A DNA stretch of 8,026 nt from positions 1 to 8,026 of the forward strand of contig DAOTWP010000290.1 of assembly GCA_034435675.1 (NCBI GenBank). Direction: 5' to 3'. The DNA is from DAOTWP01 sp034435675. GTDB taxonomy: Bacteria > Chloroflexota > Anaerolineae > Aggregatilineales > Phototrophicaceae. The notes under the pieces were generated by a model. It searched no databases. It worked only from the letters and a program-made list of their open reading frames with translations, and was not told the origin of the DNA. A program made the translations under genes and the position numbers. Positions within the stretch are counted from its first letter, which is position 1. Each line of letters opens with the position of its first letter. Below, in pieces: positions 1 to 8,026 of the stretch.

Positions 1-2
1 AA

Positions 3-2567
<2,565 letters not shown>

Positions 2568-2570
2568 CCC

Positions 2571-3179
2571 ATGAGCGAAATCATCTTTCAAAAGGCGGAG
2601 CATACGCTGCAAAAAACACGCTACACCGTTAAAGATTTCGATTTGTTTGTAGCGCAGCCAGAAAACGCGGATCGGCTCTATGAGCTTTTGGATGGAGAGG
2701 TTGTCGAAAAAGTAGTCACCGAAGAACACAGGATCATTGTCCTCAATGCAGCGTCGCCCATCCGCGAGTTCGTGCGGCAGCACAGGCTGGGGCGTGTTGG
2801 TGTTGAGATCAATCATCGCTCTGCAGGAGATCGCTACAATGATCGCATCCCGGCTATTGCCTATACCGCGGACACCACGCGCCCTATTGTGACGCAGGGC
2901 AGTGTGCCGCAGATGCCTGATCTTGCGATTGAGGTCAAATCGCCGAATGATCGTTATGCGGCGCTTCGGCGCAAGGCAGAGTATTATCTGCAAAACGGCA
3001 CACGGCTGGTATGGTTGATCTACCCTGAGCGTCAATCGACTGAAGTCTGCCGCCTGAGCGACGACCCCGATTTGCCGGGTGCTATGCGTATTGACACCGT
3101 CGGCATTGACGGCGAACTTTCCGGCGAAGACGTTCTCCCTGGATTTAGATTATCAGTGCGCGAGATTTTTGATCTGTGA
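2571..3179 (+). CDS. Uma2-family (DUF820) PD-(D/E)XK endonuclease-like protein, probably impaired
   Basis: This 202-residue protein has the length and layout of the Uma2/DUF820 family, predicted PD-(D/E)XK nucleases of mostly unknown role. Visible marks are YELLDGEVVE (37-46), PDLAIEVKSPND (116-127, with E121 and K123) and the C-terminal block RKAEYYLQNGTRLVWLIYP (134-152). The oddity is at 92-98. The family usually has R-x-P-D-V-A/S-F, with the Asp in the metal site; here it reads RIPAIAY, with Ala95 encoded by GCT (2853-2855), one base from the Asp codon GAT. Other marks are intact, so the protein may be catalytically weak or inactive. The start is supported by GGAG seven bases upstream; it begins 3 bases after purL and its TGA shares one base with an ATG of purB. 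No purine role is known for this family, so its place here is probably accidental or hitchhiking. It is less GC-rich than its neighbours. Confidence 0.88.
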   Translation: MSEIIFQKAEHTLQKTRYTVKDFDLFVAQPENADRLYELLDGEVVEKVVTEEHRIIVLNAASPIREFVRQHRLGRVGVEINHRSAGDRYNDRIPAIAYTADTTRPIVTQGSVPQMPDLAIEVKSPNDRYAALRRKAEYYLQNGTRLVWLIYPERQSTEVCRLSDDPDLPGAMRIDTVGIDGELSGEDVLPGFRLSVREIFDL

Positions 3180-4594
3180 TGACTGACACTTTTACCTACG
3201 AGACGTTCCTTAGTCCGTTCACCTGGCGCTATGGTTCCGACGAGATGCGCACGCTGTGGTCAGAAGTCTACAAGCGGCGGCTGTGGCGGCGGCTGTGGGT
3301 GGCGCTGGCAGAGGCGCAGCAGGGTGCCGGGCTGGTCAGCGCAGCGCAGGTTGCCGATTTGCGCGCCCACATGGACGCTGTGGACATGGACCGCGCGCAT
3401 GAGATCGAGGCGGAAATTCAGCACGACCTGATGGCGGAAGTGCGCGTGTTTGCGGAGCAGGCGCAAACCGGCGGCGGCATCATCCATCTGGGCGCAACCA
3501 GCATGGATATTGAAGACAACGCCGACGCCCTGCGCATCCGCGAAGCGCTGGACCTGATTCTGGATCGCCTGTACGACGTGCTGGCGTGCTTTGCCGACCT
3601 GATTGAACGCGAGGCAGCGCACGTTTGTATGGCATTCACGCACTTGCAGCCCGCCGAACCAACCACCATCGGCTACCGGCTGGCGAATTACGCGCAGGAC
3701 TTGCTCAGCGATTACCTGACGCTGCGCCGACTGCGCGATGAGGTGCGCGGCAAGGGCTTTAAGGGCGCGGTAGGCACATCGGCGGCTTACGCCGAACTGC
3801 TGCGCGACACGGGCATGACACCTGCCGAAATGGAAGCGCGTATCATGGCGGCGCTGGGGTTGAAAGCGTACACCGTTGCGCACCAGACGTATCCCCGGCG
3901 GCAGGACTGGGAAGTGGTTTCGGCGCTGGCAGGCATGGGCGCGGCGCTCTATCGCCTCGCATTCGACCTGCGCCTGCTGCAATCTCCGCCCTTTGGCGAA
4001 TGGGGCGAACCGTTTGGCAGGCGTCAGGTGGGGTCTTCGGCGATGCCCTTCAAGCGCAACCCGATCAATGCCGAAAATATCGACAGCCTGGCGCGGCATC
4101 TGGCAGCCCTGCCGCGTGTGGTCTGGGACAACGCGGCGCACTGCCTGCTGGAACGCACGCTGGACGATTCTGCCAACCGCCGCAGTGTGCTGCCTGAAGC
4201 GTTCCTCATCGCTGACGAACTGCTCAGCCGTGCCTTAAAGGTACTCAAGGGACTGCGCATTGACACGCAGGCAGTGCGCCGCACGCTGGAAACTTACGGC
4301 ACCTTTGCCGCCACCGAACGCCTGCTGATGGAAGCCACGCGGCGCGGGGGCAACCGCCAGGAACTGCATGAGATCACCCGGGAACACAGCCTTGCCGCCT
4401 GGGAAGCGCTGCGGGGCGACCTGCCCAACCCACTGGCAGACGCGCTCTGTGCCGATGCACGCATCACGGCACTGCTGCCCGCTGAACAGGTGCGCGAACT
4501 GCTGCGTGCCGAAGAACACATCGGGGATGCGCCGGAACGGGCGCGGGCACTGGCAGTCGTGATCCGCGAAACGTTAGCTTCACAGGGGCGCTGA
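3176..4594 (+). CDS. purB: Adenylosuccinate lyase
   Basis: PurB cleaves fumarate from SAICAR to give AICAR (step 8) and from adenylosuccinate to give AMP. Counting from the GTG at 3176 the protein has 472 residues; the ATG at 3179 is the next codon, overlaps the uma2 stop (TGATG), and may be the real start. The fumarase/aspartase-superfamily signature GSSAMPFKRNPINAE is at 286-300 and holds the mobile-loop serine. Other family marks are HDLMAEV (83-89), HLGATSMDIEDNAD (104-117) and the THLQPAEPTT block (155-164), whose His156 matches the catalytic region. FERTLDDSANRR-like sequence (here LERTLDDSANRR, 325-336), followed by PEAFLIADELL, and the overall length recall the animal ADSL type more than the shorter Bacillus-type PurB. 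No strong ribosome site is visible before the start, so translation probably depends on coupling to uma2. Nothing appears missing. Assignment is very secure; the exact start is not. Confidence 0.97.
   Translation: MMTDTFTYETFLSPFTWRYGSDEMRTLWSEVYKRRLWRRLWVALAEAQQGAGLVSAAQVADLRAHMDAVDMDRAHEIEAEIQHDLMAEVRVFAEQAQTGGGIIHLGATSMDIEDNADALRIREALDLILDRLYDVLACFADLIEREAAHVCMAFTHLQPAEPTTIGYRLANYAQDLLSDYLTLRRLRDEVRGKGFKGAVGTSAAYAELLRDTGMTPAEMEARIMAALGLKAYTVAHQTYPRRQDWEVVSALAGMGAALYRLAFDLRLLQSPPFGEWGEPFGRRQVGSSAMPFKRNPINAENIDSLARHLAALPRVVWDNAAHCLLERTLDDSANRRSVLPEAFLIADELLSRALKVLKGLRIDTQAVRRTLETYGTFAATERLLMEATRRGGNRQELHEITREHSLAAWEALRGDLPNPLADALCADARITALLPAEQVRELLRAEEHIGDAPERARALAVVIRETLASQGR
4584..4588 (+). 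promoter_or_regulatory. Shine-Dalgarno-like site for purC
   Basis: AGGGG sits in the last codons of purB, seven bases before the purC ATG at 4596. This supports the chosen start and a coupled purB-purC message. Confidence 0.55.
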
Positions 4595-4595
4595 A

Positions 4596-5552
4596 ATGCT
4601 GACGCTCGACCAACTGCGCCTTGCCATCCCGCAGGCGCTGCAATTTATTGAACTGGATCAGTATGGCGCGAAGCTCAGCGGCAAAGTGCGCGATATTTAC
4701 CGCGTGGATGCCCGGCGGCTGCTGATTACCACTGACCGGATTTCGGCGTTTGACCGCGTGCTGGGCTGCATCCCGTACAAGGGACAAGTGCTCAACCAGC
4801 TCAGCGCCTGGTGGTTTGACGAGACGGCGGATATTATCGCCAACCACATGATCGCCGTGCCCGACCCGAATGTGATGCTCGTGCGCGAGGCAGTCGGGCT
4901 GCCCGTTGAGGTAGTGGTGCGCGGCTATATCACCGGTGTCACCGGCACATCATTGTGGACGCTCTACAGCCAGGGCGAACGCGCGCCCTATGGCATTACC
5001 CTGCCGGACGGGCTGCGCAAGCATGACCCGCTGCCGCAGCCGGTTATCACGCCCACCACCAAAGCGGCGGACGGCGGGCATGATCAACGCCTGACCCGCA
5101 CAGAGATCATTGAACGCGGGCTGGTGGACGAAACTGTCTGGAAACAGCTTGAACAGGTGGCGCTGGCGTTGTTCGCGCGTGGGCAGCAGGTCGCACATGC
5201 TGCCGGGCTGCTGCTGGTGGATACCAAGTACGAATTTGGTCTGGTTGACGGGCGGCTGACGCTGATTGACGAAATCCACACGCCGGACAGCAGCCGCTAC
5301 TGGACTGCCGACAGCTATGGCGCAGGGCGCGATCCGGAGCATTTCGACAAGGAATATCTGCGCCTGTGGTTTGCAGCGCAGGGCTATCGCGGCGATGGCG
5401 AACCCCCGCAAATGCCGCCGGAATTCATCGCGGAGGTTGCAGCACGCTATATCGGCGCATACGAACGGCTCACCGGGCAGACCTTTGAGCCAGGGGAGCA
5501 GCCCGCCGCCGCGCGCATCCAGCGGAACGTCGCGACGTATTTCACGCGGTAG
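4596..5552 (+). CDS. purC: SAICAR synthase (phosphoribosylaminoimidazole-succinocarboxamide synthase)
   Basis: PurC joins aspartate to CAIR using ATP, giving SAICAR (step 7), the substrate of the PurB encoded just upstream. The 318-residue protein is of the longer, yeast Ade1-like length and not the roughly 240-residue Bacillus/E. coli form. Motifs in order: GKVRDIY (29-35, nucleotide-binding lobe), TTDRISAFDRVL (45-56), PYKGQVLNQLSAWWF (60-74), VVVRGYITG (106-114), PQPVITPTTKA (147-157), the signature DTKYEFG (209-215), LIDEIHTPDSSRYW (223-236) and FDKEYLRLW (250-258). The start is one base after the purB stop, with AGGGG seven bases before it. No residues expected for catalysis appear lost. 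It ends in TAG, showing TAG works as a normal stop here. Confidence 0.97.
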   Translation: MLTLDQLRLAIPQALQFIELDQYGAKLSGKVRDIYRVDARRLLITTDRISAFDRVLGCIPYKGQVLNQLSAWWFDETADIIANHMIAVPDPNVMLVREAVGLPVEVVVRGYITGVTGTSLWTLYSQGERAPYGITLPDGLRKHDPLPQPVITPTTKAADGGHDQRLTRTEIIERGLVDETVWKQLEQVALALFARGQQVAHAAGLLLVDTKYEFGLVDGRLTLIDEIHTPDSSRYWTADSYGAGRDPEHFDKEYLRLWFAAQGYRGDGEPPQMPPEFIAEVAARYIGAYERLTGQTFEPGEQPAAARIQRNVATYFTR

Positions 5553-5560
5553 CTGATCGC

Positions 5561-5788
5561 ATGCACACTATTATCCTTGACAACGGAACCACCTACCGGC
5601 TTACACCACATGCTTTAGAACGTAGGCAAGAACGCGAAATCTCAGTGAAAATGATTGCTGCTGTCATTGAAGCACCGGAAAATGCAACGGTGGATTTAGG
5701 AGGCAATCAGAAGCACTTTCGCGTCATGACTACAGAAACGGGTGATGTTAGACCGATTATCGTTGTTGTAGATGAGACAGACGGATAG
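5561..5788 (+). CDS. DUF4258-family small protein, probably truncated by an in-frame TAG
   Basis: This 75-residue product has the DUF4258 pattern: LTPHALERRQEREIS (14-28, with H17 and paired Arg), a helix (MIAAVIEAPENA), then beta-rich sequence with KHFRV (51-55) and PIIVVV (65-70). Function is unproven; the family has been suggested to resemble RelE-like toxins, which is my recollection and not shown here. Family members normally end with a strand of the type IITVY. Here TAG (5786-5788) falls just before codons reading IITVMEDNQYT, so the protein seems to lose its last strand. It starts 8 bases after purC with no evident ribosome site, suggesting coupled or weak translation. Codons are much less GC-rich than purC (84 of 180 bases GC in 5581-5760). 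It is followed by a DUF2283 gene, a pairing that could be toxin-antitoxin-like. The identification is good, the role unknown. Confidence 0.8.
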   Translation: MHTIILDNGTTYRLTPHALERRQEREISVKMIAAVIEAPENATVDLGGNQKHFRVMTTETGDVRPIIVVVDETDG

Positions 5789-5824
5789 ATCATCACAGTA
5801 ATGGAAGACAACCAATATACCTAG
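5789..5824 (+). pseudogene. Out-of-translation C-terminal remnant of the DUF4258 gene
   Basis: In the DUF4258 frame, the 11 codons after the TAG read IITVMEDNQYT and end at a second TAG (5822-5824). The start of this peptide matches the final ITVY-type strand expected for the family. With one sense codon in place of the first TAG, the gene would encode 87 residues and stop 10 bases before the next ATG, a spacing like the other operon junctions. Read as the leftover end of a gene broken by a point mutation, or as a read-through extension. Confidence 0.55.
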
Positions 5825-5830
5825 AGGTGA
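5824..5830 (+). promoter_or_regulatory. Strong Shine-Dalgarno site for the DUF2283 gene
   Basis: GAGGTGA precedes the ATG at 5835 by four bases (seven from GAGG). It is the best ribosome site in the window and begins on the last base of the second TAG of the DUF4258 frame. Confidence 0.75.
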
Positions 5831-5834
5831 CTGC

Positions 5835-6050
5835 ATGAGGATCCATTACGACAAATCGAGTGACGCGCTCTATATCAAATTCAGTGACAACATAATCAGC
5901 AAGACCCAGCAGGTCGCCGATGGAATTGCGATTGATCTGGATCAGGATACCGGCATTGTCGGATTGGAAATCCTGTATCTTCATCAGCGCAACATCAATC
6001 CCTACGAAATTGTCTGCGAGTATCTTAGCGAAGAGTCTGTTCCCTCTTGA
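5835..6050 (+). CDS. DUF2283-family small protein
   Basis: This 71-residue protein closely fits the DUF2283 family of short bacterial proteins: an opening MRIHYDKSSDALYIKFSD (1-18), QQVADGIAIDLD (25-36) and GIVGLEIL (40-47). The core motifs all look intact; the final 20 residues or so are variable in the family. The biochemical role is unknown. DUF2283 genes are often found beside DUF4258 genes (recollection, not checked), and the pair order here would fit a toxin-antitoxin-like module in which this is the partner or antitoxin. The start is well supported by GAGGTGA just upstream. Base composition is close to 48% GC in 5881-6000, unlike purF. No membrane segment or signal peptide is visible. 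The gene stops 49 bases before the purF start. Confidence 0.87.
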   Translation: MRIHYDKSSDALYIKFSDNIISKTQQVADGIAIDLDQDTGIVGLEILYLHQRNINPYEIVCEYLSEESVPS

Positions 6051-6099
6051 ATGGAATTCGCCCGGTTGTCCAGTTAGCGCGGAGAAATGTGAGCAGCGC

Positions 6100-7611
6100 G
6101 TGACAGAAGCGAACTTGCTGATAGACGATAAACCACACGACGAGTGCGGCGTTTTTGGCATCTATGCGCCGGGGCGCGATGTTGCCCGGCTGGCGTATTT
6201 TGCGCTGTATGCCTTGCAGCATCGCGGGCAGGAGAGCGCGGGCATTGCCACCAGCGACGGGCAGGTCGCACACATTCACAAGGGCATGGGGCTGGTCTCG
6301 CAGGTCTTTAACGAGGACAACCTGCACCCCCTGCGCGGGCATCTCGCCATCGGGCACAACCGCTACTCGACCACCGGCGCGTCGCACCTGCGCAACGCTG
6401 CCCCCTTCCTGATCGAAACCATTCACGGTCCACTGGGTGTGGCACACAATGGCAACCTGACCAACGCCGTTGAACTGCGTCGCATGCTGCTCAAGCGTGG
6501 GGTCGGCTTATCTTCCACCACCGACAGCGAAGTGATTACGCAGATGCTCGCCGCGCCGCCGGAACTGTGGGCAGACCGGCACGTAGACCGCGCCGATGAT
6601 GATGCCGACCTGTGGCAGAGCCGCATCCGCGCCTTCATGCAGGTTGCCGATGGTGCCTATTCGCTGGCGATCCTGACGCGCCACGCGCTCTACGCCGTGC
6701 GCGATCCTTATGGCTTGCGCCCGCTGTGTATCGGGCAGTTTGACGCGACGCATTACGTGGTCGCCTCGGAATCGGCGGCGCTGCTGACCATCGGCGCGAA
6801 ATACCTGCGCGAGGTCGAACCGGGCGAGATTGTGCGCTTTGACGCGCACGGGCTGCACTCAGCGCTTGGGCGTGCTGCTGCGCCGCGTGCGTTGTGCAGT
6901 TTCGAGTATGTTTACTTTGCCCGCCCCGACACACTGCTGGAAGGGCAGATCATCCACGAGGTGCGCCAGAAGCTGGGGCAACAGCTTGCCCGCGAAGCGC
7001 CTGCCGACGCCGACATCGTCATCGGTGTGCCCGACTCGGCAACACCGGCGGCGATTGGCTATGCACAGGCAAGCGGCATTCCCTACACAGAAGGGCTGAC
7101 CAAGAACCGCTACATCGGGCGCACGTTCATCCAGCCGGACGACGACCTGCGCAGAACCGGTATCAAGCTCAAGTACAATCCACTCACGGCAAACCTGAAG
7201 GGCAAGCGTGTGGTGCTGGTGGACGACTCGATTGTACGCGGCAATACCTCCGGTCCGCTGGTGCAGCTTGTGCGCGATGGCGGCGCGTCCGCGGTGCATG
7301 TGCGCATATCGTCGCCGCCCGTGCGGCATCCCTGCTTCATGGGCGTGGACATGGCAACGTATAAGCAGTTGATCGCGCACCGCATGGACGTGGAGCAGAT
7401 TCGGCGCGAGATTGGCGCAGACACGCTGGATTATCTCAGCCTGCCGGGCATGGTGCAGGTGATCCGCGAAGGTGCGGCGGCAAACAGCGCCAGCGGCAAA
7501 ACAGGGCACTGCACTGCCTGCTTTTCCGGGCAGTACCCGGTGATTATTCCGGTATGGCTGCTGCAAGAGGAAGAACAGCGCGTCGAAATCAGCGGGGTGT
7601 GGGGGTCATGA
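6100..7611 (+). CDS. purF: Amidophosphoribosyltransferase (glutamine PRPP amidotransferase), Fe-S type
   Basis: PurF makes 5-phosphoribosylamine from PRPP and glutamine, the first committed and usually feedback-controlled step. From the GTG at 6100 it has 503 residues. The class II glutaminase domain begins at Cys16 in DECGVFGIY; the preceding 15 residues would be a propeptide cleaved to free the Cys, as in Bacillus subtilis PurF. Further motifs: HRGQESAGI (41-49), GHNRYSTTG (85-93), AHNGNLTN (115-122), RDPYGLRPL (201-209), TKNRYIGRTFIQP (334-346) and the PRPP loop VVLVDDSIVRGNTS (371-384). Cys266, Cys412, Cys471 and Cys474 (SFEYVYFARPD, HPCF and CTACF contexts) match the 4Fe-4S ligands of the Bacillus type. 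The frame stays open to 5920, but that extension overlaps DUF2283 and resembles nothing. The ribosome site is weak: a GAG six bases before GTG, and GGAG too far upstream. The 49-base gap before it holds no other gene. Confidence 0.96.
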   Translation: MTEANLLIDDKPHDECGVFGIYAPGRDVARLAYFALYALQHRGQESAGIATSDGQVAHIHKGMGLVSQVFNEDNLHPLRGHLAIGHNRYSTTGASHLRNAAPFLIETIHGPLGVAHNGNLTNAVELRRMLLKRGVGLSSTTDSEVITQMLAAPPELWADRHVDRADDDADLWQSRIRAFMQVADGAYSLAILTRHALYAVRDPYGLRPLCIGQFDATHYVVASESAALLTIGAKYLREVEPGEIVRFDAHGLHSALGRAAAPRALCSFEYVYFARPDTLLEGQIIHEVRQKLGQQLAREAPADADIVIGVPDSATPAAIGYAQASGIPYTEGLTKNRYIGRTFIQPDDDLRRTGIKLKYNPLTANLKGKRVVLVDDSIVRGNTSGPLVQLVRDGGASAVHVRISSPPVRHPCFMGVDMATYKQLIAHRMDVEQIRREIGADTLDYLSLPGMVQVIREGAAANSASGKTGHCTACFSGQYPVIIPVWLLQEEEQRVEISGVWGS

Positions 7612-8026
7612 CCGCAAAGCTGACTGTGTTGGTGGTGGGCGGTGGCGGGCGCGAACACGCGCTCGTCTGGGCGCTGCGCCGTTCGCCGCGTGTGGGCACG
7701 CTGTATATCGCACCGGGCAACGCGGGCACTGCTGCCCTCGCGCAGAACGTTGACTTTACCGCCGAGGACATCCCCGCGCTGCTGCATTTCGCGCAGCATA
7801 ACCATGTTGACCTGACCGTCGTTGGACCTGAAGCGCCGCTCGCCGCCGGGATTGTCGATGCGTTTCAGGCAGCAGGGCTGGCGATTTTTGGACCGACCCA
7901 CGCAGCGGCACAACTGGAAGCGTCCAAAGTGTTTGCCAAAGCATTCATGCAGCGGCACAACATCCCCACCGCCGCTTACGCTGCCTTCACTGAGTACGCG
8001 CCCGCTGCCGCTTATCTGGACACCTG
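7608..8026 (+). CDS. purD: Phosphoribosylamine-glycine ligase (GAR synthetase), 3' partial
   Basis: PurD ligates glycine to phosphoribosylamine with ATP (step 2), using the unstable product of PurF encoded directly upstream. Only the first 139 codons are present; the frame runs open off the right edge, and the family is usually about 420-430 residues. The N-terminal Rossmann-like domain shows LVVGGGGREHALVWAL (8-23), APGNAGTA (35-42), LTVVGPEAPLAAGIVDAF (69-86) and FGPTHAAAQLEASKVFAK (93-110), the last being the start of the ATP-grasp region. The ATG overlaps the purF stop by four bases (ATGA), the closest coupling in the window and sensible for making the two consecutive enzymes together. 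A GGGG at 7594-7597 ten bases upstream may act as ribosome site. Assignment is very secure. Confidence 0.96.
   Translation, partial: MTAKLTVLVVGGGGREHALVWALRRSPRVGTLYIAPGNAGTAALAQNVDFTAEDIPALLHFAQHNHVDLTVVGPEAPLAAGIVDAFQAAGLAIFGPTHAAAQLEASKVFAKAFMQRHNIPTAAYAAFTEYAPAAAYLDT

Noticed and set aside
3260..4141. Minus-strand open frame (293 codons) opposite purB
   Set aside because: Antisense shadow of conserved PurB sequence with no recognisable domain.
5763..5791. Possible sigma-70 promoter (TTGTTG, 17 bases, TAGATC) before the DUF2283 gene
   Set aside because: Each hexamer matches consensus at only three positions; this is expected by chance.
6051..6077. Mini open frame starting ATG right after the DUF2283 stop
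   Set aside because: It has only eight codons before TAG, no ribosome site and no resemblance to a known leader peptide.
5920..6099. N-terminal extension of purF to an upstream ATG at 5920
   Set aside because: It would overlap most of the DUF2283 gene out of frame and add 60 residues unlike any PurF; the family's N-terminus fits the GTG at 6100.
6859..7566. Minus-strand open frame (235 codons) opposite purF
   Set aside because: Antisense shadow of the PurF phosphoribosyltransferase domain; no recognisable product.

Overview
The window is one strand of a tightly packed de novo purine biosynthesis operon that continues past both edges. In order on the + strand it holds a 5'-truncated purL fused to purQ (FGAM synthase), a Uma2-family endonuclease-like gene, purB, purC, a small DUF4258-family gene, a small DUF2283-family gene, purF, and the first 139 codons of purD. 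Every gene reads rightward. Junctions range from a 4-base overlap (purF/purD) to a 49-base gap (DUF2283/purF). I see no terminator, tRNA, rRNA, CRISPR array, insertion sequence or clear internal promoter, so a single polycistronic message is the simplest reading.

The pur products cover IMP-pathway steps 1 (PurF), 2 (PurD), 4 (PurL/PurQ), 7 (PurC) and 8 (PurB, which also converts adenylosuccinate to AMP). PurN/PurT, PurM, PurE/PurK and PurH are not in the window. All five enzymes keep their diagnostic motifs in the visible parts.

Three non-purine genes are set into the operon in two places: uma2 between purL and purB, and the DUF4258/DUF2283 pair between purC and purF. They are visibly poorer in GC than the pur genes: hand counts give about 53% for 180 bases of uma2, 47% for 180 bases of DUF4258 and 48% for 120 bases of DUF2283, against 72% for a 60-base sample of purF. 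Two of the three look damaged. The Uma2 protein has Ala where the family's first catalytic Asp is expected. The DUF4258 frame is cut by a TAG, after which the same frame encodes what looks like the family's usual last strand. The best candidate for something noteworthy is therefore small accessory cargo, partly decayed, embedded in a housekeeping operon. I do not see convincing evidence of a wholly new system.

The organism is a high-GC bacterium. The long-type PurL fused to PurQ, Fe-S-type PurF, ADSL-like PurB and scattered Uma2/DUF4258/DUF2283 genes would fit Chloroflexota (Anaerolineae-like). This is a low-confidence inference from gene content and recalled family members, not from a search.
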